Origin: Dokdonella_A soli
GTDB taxonomy: Bacteria > Pseudomonadota > Gammaproteobacteria > Xanthomonadales > Rhodanobacteraceae
NCBI RefSeq assembly: GCF_039523175.1
Contig: NZ_BAAAEU010000002.1
Location: forward strand, 62,001-126,000
DNA length: 64,000 nucleotides
Direction: 5' to 3'
The notes beneath the pieces were generated by a model. That model saw nothing but the letters and a program-made list of their open reading frames with translations. It was not told the DNA's origin and made no database searches. Positions 1 to 8,621 of the stretch are shown here, in pieces. Numbering within the stretch: the stretch's first letter is position 1; every line of letters starts with the position of its first letter. The position numbers were made by a program, and so were the translations under genes.

Positions 1-2958
1 GGTGTTCGGGTCAAGCACAAGATCAGGAAAGAATTCGGTTTCGGAAAGGTGATCGCTGTTTACGACGGGGGCCTCTGCGACGTTGACTTCGGATCTTGTC
101 GGTTCAGCGGTGTGCCGACAGATGCGTTTGTGTCTGAAGATGAGGAGCGCATGTATGCACTGCGAGCAGGCTTATGCGTGCGAGTAGAACGATCGCTTCG
201 GAGATGTGATCTCGCAGGGGCCGATCATCTTTATGAGTCAGAGTGCTCTGGATGGTGGCCGAGAAATGAATACGAGGTACTAAGGACTGCGGCGCTAGCC
301 AAAGTCTTGGAAGCGGACCGACTGGGACAACAAGCCAAGGCACGAGCCGGAGCGATCAGAGATCTTCAATCCTGCTTAATGGCGGACTACCTTGCGGCAG
401 ATGCCCTGTATCGCGAGAAGTTCGCGGACGTGCTCGAAGTAGCACAGTACACACAGATCAGGCTCGACTTCGTGCGAGCATGGCTTCAGGATAATCTGCA
501 CGTATCCCCCGATAAATTTCCAGACGACGAGCAAATTGCGGCCATTGCTGCTGTCACTGGAACCGTTCAGGTCACGGCGCGCGCGGGTAGTGGCAAGACC
601 ACGACGCTGATCCAGCGAACCTATTTCCTGCTGCGCCATTGCCGGGTGCCGCCCGAGCAAATCCTCCTGCTGGCGTTCAATCGCAAAGCAGCACTGGATG
701 TACACAGGAAATTGCTGGCGATACTCTATCCATCGGCAGAGAGCACGATCGCCGAAGAAATGCGCGCCAGGGAGAAGTCCATCAATAAGGCGGTGGATCG
801 CGAGGTGGCTGCCGTCGACAACGCGATCCGTATGCACGACGTATCGATACCTAGCGTCATGACCTTCCATGCGCTCGCCTACGGGTTGGTCAACGCGGAA
901 GAGTCGCTGCTAAAGGATTCGGACGAGGAACGCGACTTTGGTTTGAGCAAGGCCTTCCAAGCCGTGATCAACAACCATATCCAGGACGAGGAGCGGATGC
1001 CACGCATCCGTGCGCTGATGCTGGCGCATTTTCGGAACGATTGGGAACGGATCGAGCATGGCGGATTCCATCTGACGGATCGTGCGGCGCTGATCGCGCA
1101 TCGTCGGTCGTTGCCGCGCGAAACGCTTGGTGGCGAATACGTGAAGTCGCAAGGCGAGAAAGCCATTGCGAACTTCCTGTTCGAGCACGGCGTACCTTAC
1201 AAGTACGAACGCAACCATCGGTGGGGAGGCTTCAACTATCGCCCCGATTTCACGCTCTTTCGCACGAAGAAGAGCGGAGTCGTCATCGAGTATTTCGGAC
1301 TGAAGGGCGAGCCTGATTACGATGAGCAATCCGCTCGCAAGCGCGAGTATTGGGCCAAGAAGGCCGATTGGGATTTCCTGGAGTTTCAACCATCAGACAT
1401 CGCTAGTGAAGGCGTCGATATGTTTCGGGCGCGGCTTCGCGCGGCACTCATCCCGTTGGGGTTTCCATGCGTTCCGCTGTCAGAGGACGAACTTTGGGCG
1501 AAGGTGAATGAGCGGGGACGCGCAATAGGTCGTTTCACGAAAGTCGTGGGCGCGTTCATCGGACGGTGCCGGAAGCTTCTCATGACGCCCGAGAGGCTGG
1601 ACGAGTTGTCTGCATCACACATTGCGATGACGGAAGCCGAGGAGCAATTCATTCCGCTGGCACGCCAGTTCTATGCTGAATATCTTGATGCACTCGTTCA
1701 GACGAACAGCGAGGATTTCGATGGCATCCTCCAGCGTGCCATCAAAGCCATCGAGTCGGGAAGTACGCTGGTGCGACGTGGGCAAGCGGTGGTCTGTGAT
1801 CTGGCGCACGTTCGCTTCCTCTCGGTCGACGAGTTCCAAGACTTTTCCGAATTGTTCTATCAACTCGTACGGGCGATTCGCCAAGCTGGCGAGGGCGCGC
1901 ACTGTTTTTGCGTTGGAGATGACTGGCAGGCCATCAACGGATTCGCTGGCTCCGACCTCAAGTATTTTCGAGACTTTCCCAAGTACATGGGGCCGTCCAC
2001 CCAGCTAACGATTACCACGAATTACCGTTCCGGCCATGCCGTCGTTTCTGCGGGCAATGCTGTGATGGATGGCCGGGGGGAACCCGCGCGCACGAGCCGC
2101 GGTTTGGCGGATGGTTCCATCATGATTGCCGGAATGGAAGAGTTGGAGACAACCATCGTGGAGCTTCGCAAACATCAAGGTGACGACATTACACCTGCAG
2201 TGCTTCGTGTCGCAGCGAAATCCGTAGAGGCTGGAAAGAGCGTCGCTGTGCTATACCGCACGAACTCGATCCCTTGGTTTGTGAACTGGGATGATGCGCC
2301 GGACTATGCGACGCTCATGCAAAGATTTCTTCCCAACGATCGACGGCAGCAGATTTCGGTATCCACCGCACACAAATCCAAGGGGCTGGAATGGGATGAC
2401 GTAATCGTGATCGATGCCGTCCGCCGCAGTTATCCGCTCGTTCATCCCGACTGGGTGTTCGCAAGGGTCCTTGGCGCGACGATAGAGCAGATCGAAGCTG
2501 AAGAACGCCGCTTGTTTTACGTGGCGGTGACTCGTGCCAAGAGCTCTGTGATCCTCTTTACAGAGAAGAAGAACGAATCCCCGTTCTTGACCGAAATCGA
2601 GGCGCGGACTCAAGTGGGCATGATCGATTGGAATTCATATCCTCCTCGCGATATCGCTTCCGAATTCTTCGCTGTAAGCGTGACGAGTCGGCCCGGATAC
2701 CGTATCCCGAATGAAAGTGGCGGCCAAGACGTCCCGACGTATGTTCTGCGCGACTTGCTTGGAGCCTCCGGCTACATGTACAGGGATAAGGGAGTTTGGG
2801 AAAAAACAGCGCGAGCAGAGGGATTTAACATCGCCATGCTTGGCGACGAACCTTGGGCACAGGATGCCAAAGGCATCGATGTGACGGTGCGCGACGGCTG
2901 CGACCGAATTGTTGGCGAGTGGACTGTCGATGATGGTGTATTCCGTTCTGTCGGATAG
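1..2958 (+). CDS. UvrD/HelD-like SF1 DNA helicase with embedded PD-(D/E)XK-like nuclease domain (5' partial)
   Basis: ATP-dependent DNA unwinding in recombination or repair is the family role. Counting from the GTG at 49, the sequence shows Walker A (ARAGSGKTTT, ~179-188), the DEXQ-type motif VDEFQDF (~592), GDDWQAI (~624), NYRSG (~656), TAHKSKGLEW (~772) and the motif VI segment VAVTRAK (~825). Between motif Ia and motif II sits a segment with GEKAIANFLFEHGV (~368), YRPDF (~397) and VVIEYFG (~409), which reads as a PD-(D/E)XK nuclease fold. E. coli HelD, as I recall it, lacks this. The frame stays open upstream of the GTG to base 1, and those 16 codons (VRVKH...FGFGKV) look like a small KOW/Tudor-type motif. 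The true start therefore probably lies left of the window. Its partners are not visible. Helicase call sure; nuclease activity inferred. Confidence 0.88.
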   Translation, partial: GVRVKHKIRKEFGFGKVIAVYDGGLCDVDFGSCRFSGVPTDAFVSEDEERMYALRAGLCVRVERSLRRCDLAGADHLYESECSGWWPRNEYEVLRTAALAKVLEADRLGQQAKARAGAIRDLQSCLMADYLAADALYREKFADVLEVAQYTQIRLDFVRAWLQDNLHVSPDKFPDDEQIAAIAAVTGTVQVTARAGSGKTTTLIQRTYFLLRHCRVPPEQILLLAFNRKAALDVHRKLLAILYPSAESTIAEEMRAREKSINKAVDREVAAVDNAIRMHDVSIPSVMTFHALAYGLVNAEESLLKDSDEERDFGLSKAFQAVINNHIQDEERMPRIRALMLAHFRNDWERIEHGGFHLTDRAALIAHRRSLPRETLGGEYVKSQGEKAIANFLFEHGVPYKYERNHRWGGFNYRPDFTLFRTKKSGVVIEYFGLKGEPDYDEQSARKREYWAKKADWDFLEFQPSDIASEGVDMFRARLRAALIPLGFPCVPLSEDELWAKVNERGRAIGRFTKVVGAFIGRCRKLLMTPERLDELSASHIAMTEAEEQFIPLARQFYAEYLDALVQTNSEDFDGILQRAIKAIESGSTLVRRGQAVVCDLAHVRFLSVDEFQDFSELFYQLVRAIRQAGEGAHCFCVGDDWQAINGFAGSDLKYFRDFPKYMGPSTQLTITTNYRSGHAVVSAGNAVMDGRGEPARTSRGLADGSIMIAGMEELETTIVELRKHQGDDITPAVLRVAAKSVEAGKSVAVLYRTNSIPWFVNWDDAPDYATLMQRFLPNDRRQQISVSTAHKSKGLEWDDVIVIDAVRRSYPLVHPDWVFARVLGATIEQIEAEERRLFYVAVTRAKSSVILFTEKKNESPFLTEIEARTQVGMIDWNSYPPRDIASEFFAVSVTSRPGYRIPNESGGQDVPTYVLRDLLGASGYMYRDKGVWEKTARAEGFNIAMLGDEPWAQDAKGIDVTVRDGCDRIVGEWTVDDGVFRSVG

Positions 2959-3065
2959 TCAGTCCCTCAGTCAATCTGACAGCCGAAAATGAGCCGAAAA
3001 AGGGAACGGACGAAATATCCGTTTGAATGCGGCCCTCCCACGGCTTTCGGTGAGCCGATCGGTGC

Positions 3066-3698
3066 CTATCGAACGTACGTCGCGGCCAGCGTATTGAGGT
3101 GGTAGCGCTCCGCGTCACGCAAGAACGGCGCGATCAGCATCATGACCTGGTGGATGCCGCGATTGAGGTCGGCTTCGTCGGCGTCCGGCTTTCCGCCACG
3201 CACCGCGTTGAAGTTCATCCAGAACGTCGCGATCAGCAGGATGTTCTCGGCCAGTGCGCGGATCTCGTCCGCGCTCGCACGCATCACGCCGGCGCGCACG
3301 AGTCCACGCAGCAGATCCGTCGCGCTGCCCGCGGCGCGGTTCATGATCCGCACGAAGCGCAGCTTCAGCTTGCGGTTGCGCGCAAGGATGTCGACCAGGT
3401 CGCGGTACAGGAAGCGGTACTGCCAGAGCGACTCGAACACCAGGTGCAGCTGCAGCCAGATGTCCTCGAGGTTCGGCGCGCGGCCGTCGGGCAGGAGCAG
3501 GGCATCGCCGATGCGCGCCTCGTAGCGCGCGAACAGGTGCTCGACGATGTCGTCCTTGTTGCGGAAGTGGTAGTAAAGATTGCCCGGGCTGATGCCGAGC
3601 TCATCCGCGATGTGGTTCGTGGTGACGTTCGGCTCGCCCTGCGCATTGAACATCGCGAGGCTGGTCTCGAGGATGCGCTCGCGGGTCTGGCGCGCCAT
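3066..3698 (-). CDS. TetR-family transcriptional regulator
   Basis: A 210-residue one-domain-plus-ligand-pocket repressor of the TetR family. The N-terminal helix-turn-helix covers about residues 8-52, with the recognition helix ending in the usual NLYYHF signature (40-45). The C-terminal two thirds is helical and ends close to LNTLAATYV. It lies 61 bp downstream of the acyl-CoA-binding-protein gene on the same strand. That gene in turn diverges from the fatty acyl-CoA reductase gene, so regulation of acyl-CoA or wax metabolism is a reasonable guess. Nothing in the sequence identifies the ligand. No operator palindrome was recognised in the 4018-4158 divergent region. Confidence 0.9.
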   Translation of the reverse strand: MARQTRERILETSLAMFNAQGEPNVTTNHIADELGISPGNLYYHFRNKDDIVEHLFARYEARIGDALLLPDGRAPNLEDIWLQLHLVFESLWQYRFLYRDLVDILARNRKLKLRFVRIMNRAAGSATDLLRGLVRAGVMRASADEIRALAENILLIATFWMNFNAVRGGKPDADEADLNRGIHQVMMLIAPFLRDAERYHLNTLAATYVR

Positions 3699-3759
3699 GC
3701 GCGGAAGCAGCGGCTGCAGCTTTGATCAGTGTGGCGCGATGGCGCGATGGCGCACTCGC

Positions 3760-4017
3760 TCAGCCACCGAGCTTCTTCACGAGATCGACGTACTTCTGCA
3801 TCGCGTCCTCGCTCTTGGTGCCCTTGAGCTTGGCCCAGGCTTCGTACTTCGCGGTGCCGACGAAATCGAAGAAGCCGGGCTTCGGGCCGGATACGTCGCC
3901 GTCGGAACCCTGCTTGTACAGCGCATAGAGCTTCAGCAGGGTGTCGTTGTCGGGGCGCTCGGAAAGTTTCTTGACGTCTTCCGCGGCTTTTTCGAAGCGG
4001 GTCTTGAGGTCGGACAT
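3760..4017 (-). CDS. acyl-CoA-binding protein (ACBP)
   Basis: An 85-residue protein matching the usual ACBP length and four-helix pattern. It has FEKAAEDVKKL near the N-terminus, the ligand-contact stretch LYALYKQGSDGDV (30-42), FFDFVGTAKYEAW (49-61) and a C-terminal MQKYVDLVKKL. ACBPs bind long-chain acyl-CoA esters in the cytosol, buffering and delivering them to enzymes. Bacterial copies are scattered. The start at 4017 gives the standard N-terminus MSDLKTRFEKA; longer in-frame starts only add non-conserved sequence. The gene is transcribed away from the acyl-CoA reductase across a 141-bp spacer, so the two could share a regulatory region and a substrate pool. Confidence 0.92.
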   Translation of the reverse strand: MSDLKTRFEKAAEDVKKLSERPDNDTLLKLYALYKQGSDGDVSGPKPGFFDFVGTAKYEAWAKLKGTKSEDAMQKYVDLVKKLGG

Positions 4018-4158
4018 GGCTCTTCCGGTCATTGGGCGCCTGGCGAATGCCGAGCTTACAACAGCGCGTATGCGCATGGTCAACCGGCGTAGCCAGCAAT
4101 GATCGCGCGCGGCTATGCTTGCCGCACAACGCGAGCGGGCAACGGGAGGAGACGGGCC

Positions 4159-6147
4159 ATGACGTATTTCGTGACCGGGGCGACCGGCTTCATCGGGCGG
4201 CATCTGCTGGAGCGTCTGCTCGAACGCAAGGGAACGATCCATTGCCTCGTGCGCAAGGAGTCGCTGGCGAAGTTCAAGGCGCTGCGCGATGAGCTTGGCG
4301 CCGACGAGAAACGCCTCGTCGCGGTCGTCGGCGATCTGGCCAAGCCGAAGCTCGGCCTCACTCCGGCCGTTATGCGCGAGCTGTCCGGCAAGATCAAGCA
4401 TTTCTTCCACCTCGCCGCGCTCTACGATCTTTCCGCGGACGCGGAGAGCCAGGTGTCGGCGAATGTCGATGGCACGCGGCACGCGCTCGAAGTGGCCGAG
4501 GCGGTCAAGGCCGGCTGCTTCCACCACATCAGTTCGATCGCGGTCGCGGGGCTCTACGCGGGCGTGTTCCGCGAGGACATGTTCGAGGAGGCCGAAGACC
4601 TCGATCATCCGTATTTCCGCACCAAGCACGACGCCGAGGCGCTGGTGCGCAAGGAGTGCACACGGCCGCACCGCGTGTACCGGCCCGGCATCGTGATCGG
4701 CGACTCGCGCACCGGCATGATCGACAAGATCGACGGGCCGTACTACTTCTTCCGCCTGATCAAGAAAATGCGCGAGACGCTGCCGCCGTGGATGCCGACG
4801 ATCGGCCTCGAAGGCGGGCGCCTCAACCTGGTGCCTGTCGACTGGGTCGCGGCGGCTCTCGACCACATCGCGCACAAGCCCGCGCTGGACGGCCACACGT
4901 TCCACCTGACCGATCCGGCGCCGCGCCGCATCGGCGAGGTGCTGAACCTGTTCGCGCGCGCCGGCCACGCGCCGCAGATGACGATGCGCCTCGATGCGCG
5001 CATGTTCGGCTTCATTCCGGGCAGCGTACGTGCCGCACTCGGCAACCTGCCGCCGGTGAAACGGGTCATCAATGTGCTGCTGCGCGACCTCGGCATTCCG
5101 GCTGCGGTCATGCAATTCATCAATTACCCGACGCGCTTCGACTGCCGCGAGACCGAGCGCGCGTTGAAGGGCACGAAGATCAAGCTGCCGAAACTTGACG
5201 ACTACGCGTGGCGGCTCTGGGACTACTGGGAACGCCACCTGGATCCGGACCTGTTCGTCGACCATTCGCTGAGCGGCAAGGTCAGGAACAAGGTGGTCGT
5301 GATCACCGGCGGTTCGTCCGGCATCGGCAAGGCGGCCGCGATGAAGGTCGCAGCGGCCGGGGCGAAGCTGGTGATCTGTGCGCGTGGCGCCGAGGAGCTC
5401 GAGGCCACGAAGAAGGAGATCGAGGCGACGGGGGGCGTCTGCCATACCTACCAGGTCGACCTCGCCGATCTCGCTTCATGCGATCGATTTGTCGTGCAGG
5501 TGCTGGCGGATCATGGCCGCGTCGACATCCTGATCAACAATGCGGGCCGCTCGATCCGTCGCGCGATCGGCGCCAGCTTCGACCGCTTCCACGATTTCGA
5601 GCGCACGATGCAACTCAACTATTTCGGTGCGCTGCGGCTGATCATGGGCGTGCTGCCGGGCATGGCCGAGCGCCACCGCGGCCACATCATCAACATCTCG
5701 TCGATCGGCGTGCTGACCAATTCGCCACGCTTTTCGGCCTATGTCGCCTCGAAAGCCGCGCTGGACGCGTTCTCGCGCTGCGCGCAGGCCGAGTATTCGG
5801 ACAATGGCGTCAGCTTCACCACGATCAACATGCCGCTGGTGAAGACGCCGATGATTGCACCGACCAAGATGTACGAATCGGTGCCGACGCTGTCGCCGGA
5901 GGAAGCCGCCGACATCATCATCGAGGCGATCGTCGAGAAGCCCGTGCGCATCGCGACGCGCCTCGGGATCTTCGCCCAGGTGTTCTACGCGCTGGCGCCG
6001 CGCGTCTACGAAATCGTCATGAATACCGCGTTCCGGCTGTTCCCGGATTCGCAGGCCGCGAAGGGCATGAAGGGCAGGGCGGAAGCAGAGCAGCCTACCA
6101 GCGAGCAGATCGCGTTTGCCTCGCTGATGCGCGGGGTCCACTGGTAG
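4159..6147 (+). CDS. bifunctional fatty acyl-CoA reductase (alcohol-forming), two SDR domains
   Basis: A 662-residue tandem of two Rossmann-fold SDR domains. The N-terminal domain has TGATGFIG (6-13) and a YFRTK catalytic pair (Tyr ~152). The C-terminal domain has TGGSSGIG (~384) and YVASK (Tyr ~528). Length, domain order and many stretches (LDHPYFRTKHD, INYPTRFD, WDYWER.LDPDLF, NMPLVKTPMIAPTKMY, C-terminal MRGV.W) match what I remember of the Marinobacter enzyme Maqu_2507, which reduces acyl-CoA through aldehyde to fatty alcohol for wax esters. The ATG at 4159 follows GGAGGA (4145-4150) at good spacing. A candidate -10, TATGCT, sits at 4114-4119. The neighbouring ACBP, phasin and patatin genes suggest a storage-lipid context. 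No wax synthase is seen in the window. Family sure; product (alcohol versus aldehyde) inferred. Confidence 0.87.
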   Translation: MTYFVTGATGFIGRHLLERLLERKGTIHCLVRKESLAKFKALRDELGADEKRLVAVVGDLAKPKLGLTPAVMRELSGKIKHFFHLAALYDLSADAESQVSANVDGTRHALEVAEAVKAGCFHHISSIAVAGLYAGVFREDMFEEAEDLDHPYFRTKHDAEALVRKECTRPHRVYRPGIVIGDSRTGMIDKIDGPYYFFRLIKKMRETLPPWMPTIGLEGGRLNLVPVDWVAAALDHIAHKPALDGHTFHLTDPAPRRIGEVLNLFARAGHAPQMTMRLDARMFGFIPGSVRAALGNLPPVKRVINVLLRDLGIPAAVMQFINYPTRFDCRETERALKGTKIKLPKLDDYAWRLWDYWERHLDPDLFVDHSLSGKVRNKVVVITGGSSGIGKAAAMKVAAAGAKLVICARGAEELEATKKEIEATGGVCHTYQVDLADLASCDRFVVQVLADHGRVDILINNAGRSIRRAIGASFDRFHDFERTMQLNYFGALRLIMGVLPGMAERHRGHIINISSIGVLTNSPRFSAYVASKAALDAFSRCAQAEYSDNGVSFTTINMPLVKTPMIAPTKMYESVPTLSPEEAADIIIEAIVEKPVRIATRLGIFAQVFYALAPRVYEIVMNTAFRLFPDSQAAKGMKGRAEAEQPTSEQIAFASLMRGVHW

Positions 6148-6196
6148 AAAACCCCGCGTTTACGCGATGCCCTCAGGCACCGCACGCGGGGTTTTC
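6147..6196 (+). terminator. hairpin terminator directly after the acyl-CoA reductase stop codon
   Basis: A 12-bp perfect stem, GAAAACCCCGCG (6147-6158) pairing with CGCGGGGTTTTC (6185-6196). The loop itself holds the first palindrome of the repeat array. A GTTTTC tract follows the GC-rich arm. It begins on the last base of the TAG stop, so it is placed to end reductase transcription, and its A/T flanks would let it work in both directions. Confidence 0.65.
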
Positions 6197-6500
6197 TGAG
6201 GAGGCATGGATGCCGACTGGCGCCCGCACCAGGGACGGTTGCTTGCGAAGGCCAGAGGCGAGCGCTCATGCGGTGCCCTCAGGCACCGCATGCTCGCTTT
6301 TCTGGGGAGGCAGGATGCCGACCGGCGATCGCGCCATGGATGGCTGCTTGCGAAGGCGAAGGAGCGAGCGCTCATGCAGTGCCCTCAGGCACCGCATGCG
6401 TGCTTTCTGGGAAGGCAGGATGCCGACCGGCGACCGCACCAGGGGTGGTTGCTTGGAGAAGCGAGAGCTTTTACGCGATGCCCTTCAGGCATCGCGTACG
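6161..6500. repeat. tandem ~105-bp palindromic repeat (three full units plus a fourth hairpin)
   Basis: This fills most of the 430-bp gap between the reductase and phasin genes. Hairpins built on TGCCCTCAGGCA or its variant TGCCCTTCAGGCA are centred near 6174, 6280, 6385 and 6487, about 102-107 bp apart. The second is nearly perfect (ATGCGGTGCCC/ AGGCACCGCAT). Each is followed by a conserved spacer containing GGCAGGATGCCGAC, a CACCAGGG-like block and GGTTGCTTG. The last unit is cut short after its hairpin. Short open frames across it follow the repeat period and are not genes. It resembles a REP/BIME array; I do not recognise the family. Confidence 0.8.
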
Positions 6501-6542
6501 GGACGAGTACGACACATCGCATTCGTGCCGGACCCCCACCGC

Positions 6543-6575
6543 AACCCCTCTCCCGAAGGAAGAGGGGCTCAGGCT
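6543..6575. repeat. REP-like hairpin of the CCTCTCC/GGAGAGG family
   Basis: CCCCTCTCCC (6545-6554) faces AAGAGGGGC (6560-6568) just before the phasin stop codon. Related CCTCTCC palindromes occur at 29483-29533, 29632-29673 and 41662-41694. It may trim or stabilise the 3' end of the phasin mRNA. On the phasin strand no U-tract follows, so it is not a typical terminator. Confidence 0.55.
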
Positions 6576-6577
6576 TT

Positions 6578-7048
6578 TTACTTCGCGGCGCGCTTCGCAG
6601 CGGGGCGCTTTGCCGCCGCCGGCTTGTCGCTGAGCTTGCGCACTTCCCGCGAAAGCTCCTCGACGCGCTTGGTCAGCGCCTTCAGTTCCTCGTGACCCGG
6701 GATGCCGAGGCGGCCGAGTGCGCGGGAGACGCGATCTTCAAACACCTTCTCGAGCTTGTCCCAGGTTTCCTGGCTGCGCTCACGCACCTGGCCGAGAGTG
6801 CTTTCGACATTGCCGCGCGCCTCATTGACCTTGGCTTCGGTGAACTTGCGCGTCTTCGCGTCGAGCGCGGCGCCTTCCTTGACCAGCGCCTCGAACAGCT
6901 TGCCGCCTTCCGCCTGCGCCTTGGCGAATGCGCCGAGGCCGGCCAGCCAGATCTGCTGCGCCGAATCCATCACGGTCTTGCTGACGCCGCGAGCCTCATG
7001 GGCCGCTTCCTGGGTCTTGCTGCGCGTCTTGAGCTTGGGCTTTGCCAT
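6578..7048 (-). CDS. phasin-family polyhydroxyalkanoate granule-associated protein
   Basis: A 156-residue PhaI/PhaF-type phasin. The hydrophobic-amphipathic block SAQQIWLAGLGAFAKAQAEGGKLFEALVKEG (29-59; conserved core IWLAGLGAF) is the family signature that coats PHA granules. A long helical region with coiled-coil character (65-140) and a Lys/Ala-rich basic tail (AAAKRPAAKRAAK) follow. The Ala-Lys tail recalls the DNA-binding C-terminus of PhaF, though much shorter. The start at 7048 is chosen because GAGGA lies seven bases upstream. An ATG six bases earlier is too close to it. The patatin-like and PHA-system genes on the same strand upstream support a granule role. No phaC synthase gene is in the window. 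Confidence 0.88.
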   Translation of the reverse strand: MAKPKLKTRSKTQEAAHEARGVSKTVMDSAQQIWLAGLGAFAKAQAEGGKLFEALVKEGAALDAKTRKFTEAKVNEARGNVESTLGQVRERSQETWDKLEKVFEDRVSRALGRLGIPGHEELKALTKRVEELSREVRKLSDKPAAAKRPAAKRAAK

Positions 7049-7249
7049 GGTCATGTCCTCGGGTCGATAGGCGCGGCAAGTCACCGCGATCGCGAGCGAC
7101 TTTCGCGGCTCGCGCTAGAGCAGACACACTATTGACGCGAGCCGCGAACAACTCGTGTTCGACGCACGCACATCGAGCGCCGGATCAATGCGCCTTGGCG
7201 ATCGAGAATGTGATCTTGCGAAGGGACTGTGGCGGTTCCCGGAAAGCAG

Positions 7250-8527
7250 TCAGCCCCGTGAACGTGCGGCGGCCTTGCGCGTTCTGCGTCCGGACACCGA
7301 CGGTGCCTGCAGCGCCTGATCGAGGTCGTTGAGCGCGCTGTGCAGGTTGCGCGTTGCGCGCGTGGCGCCGGGAGGCTTGCGCAAGCCGCCGACCAGGGTG
7401 CGCGAGGCATCGTCGAGCACGTCGTCGCGCAGGTGCAGGCCATGCCGTGCGAGCAGCGGAGCGATTTCCGCGCGGCGTACGCGCAGGTCCGCACGCGTGG
7501 CCCGGTAAGCATGCTCGGCCAGGCGCTGGCGTTGCGCGAAGCTGAACACGTTCGTGAAGAACATCTCGACGTCGTCAGGATTCGGTTCGAACAGAGCGAG
7601 ATCCGCGTTGGCGTAGCGCAGTGCGTAGCTCGAGGCACCCGCCTGCGCGCGCGATTGCAGCAGGGTGCGGAACATCTGCGAGAGCACCGCGGGCAAGCCG
7701 CCTTCGATCAGCGACGGTGGCGCGCGCTTGCCGCTGGCCAGTGCGCGTGTGGTGTCGATCGGCACCAGCGGATTGATGCCGATCACCAGGTCTGCGCCGG
7801 CATCGAGTGCGACCGACGCATGAAGGGTGCGTCGCAGCGCGCCATCGACGTAATAACGGTCGCCGATCCTGACCGGCGGATACAGGCCGGGCAGCGCGGC
7901 GCTGGCCTCGATCGCGAGCGAGATCGGCACGTCGTCGTGGCCCGGTGCGCCGAACCGCACCGCCTCGCCGCTGTCGAGTTCGACGGCAACGACGTGGAGC
8001 TTGCGGCCGAGCCTGCGGAAATCATTGCTGCGTCCATTCGTGCTGAACAGGTCGGCGAGAAAGCGGCCGATCGCGGCGTTGTCGAACAGGCCGGTCGGCA
8101 GCAGGCTGCCGAAACGCAGCAGCGCATCGGACATGCGCATGTCGAACGGATTGCGTGCGATGTCGCCGAACCAGCCGAGCAGCATGCGCGGCATGCCGGC
8201 GGCGCGGCGCAGGTATTCGAAGAACGCCGGGCGCAGGAAATCCTCGGGACGGAATTTCGCCTGGTCGGAATCGTCGGTGATGAAGATGCGGCAGAGTTCG
8301 GCGGTATCGAAGCGGTTCGCGAGCCCGGCCGCGAGGAATGCGCCGGAGCTGATGCCGACGTAGACATCGAGCGCGCGCAGGTCGAGTCCGTCGATCGCCT
8401 CGTCGAGCGCACGCAGCGCGCCCATTTCGTACATGCAGCCGATCGGACCGCCGCCGGCGACGGCGAGGCCGATGCGGGCACGGCCGGTGCGCTTGCGCGG
8501 TCGCCGGGCAGCGTTCAGGACGAGCAT
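7250..8527 (-). CDS. patatin-like phospholipase / lipid acyl hydrolase
   Basis: A 425-residue serine hydrolase of the patatin fold. It has a glycine-rich oxyanion loop AGGGPIG (24-30), nucleophile elbow GISSG (58-62, Ser60) and the catalytic-aspartate motif VDGALR in the middle of the protein, which together form a complete Ser-Asp dyad. No signal peptide is visible, so it probably acts in the cytosol on phospholipid, acyl-CoA or granule surfaces. The basic C-terminal tail (GRRTRKAAARSRG) is not part of the fold. An upstream start at 8599 would add 24 residues; 8527 gives the N-terminus closest to the domain, but it lacks a strong Shine-Dalgarno sequence. It sits between phasin and PHA-system genes on the same strand, so a role in storage-lipid turnover is plausible but unproven. 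Confidence 0.88.
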   Translation of the reverse strand: MLVLNAARRPRKRTGRARIGLAVAGGGPIGCMYEMGALRALDEAIDGLDLRALDVYVGISSGAFLAAGLANRFDTAELCRIFITDDSDQAKFRPEDFLRPAFFEYLRRAAGMPRMLLGWFGDIARNPFDMRMSDALLRFGSLLPTGLFDNAAIGRFLADLFSTNGRSNDFRRLGRKLHVVAVELDSGEAVRFGAPGHDDVPISLAIEASAALPGLYPPVRIGDRYYVDGALRRTLHASVALDAGADLVIGINPLVPIDTTRALASGKRAPPSLIEGGLPAVLSQMFRTLLQSRAQAGASSYALRYANADLALFEPNPDDVEMFFTNVFSFAQRQRLAEHAYRATRADLRVRRAEIAPLLARHGLHLRDDVLDDASRTLVGGLRKPPGATRATRNLHSALNDLDQALQAPSVSGRRTRKAAARSRG

Positions 8528-8621
8528 CGGGAGTCTTGCATGGGCACGGAGGGAAGGATTCCAGGTGAAACCGGCGCGACCGCCGTCGCGGCCGCACACA
8601 CCGGCAGGTCGCGCATGGCGA

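Noticed and set aside
6161..6500. CRISPR array
   Set aside because: Units are ~105 bp with conserved spacers between hairpins; there are no short identical repeats with unique spacers and no cas genes.
6206..7135. 309-codon + strand frame
   Set aside because: The first part follows the tandem repeat period and the rest is antisense to the phasin gene.
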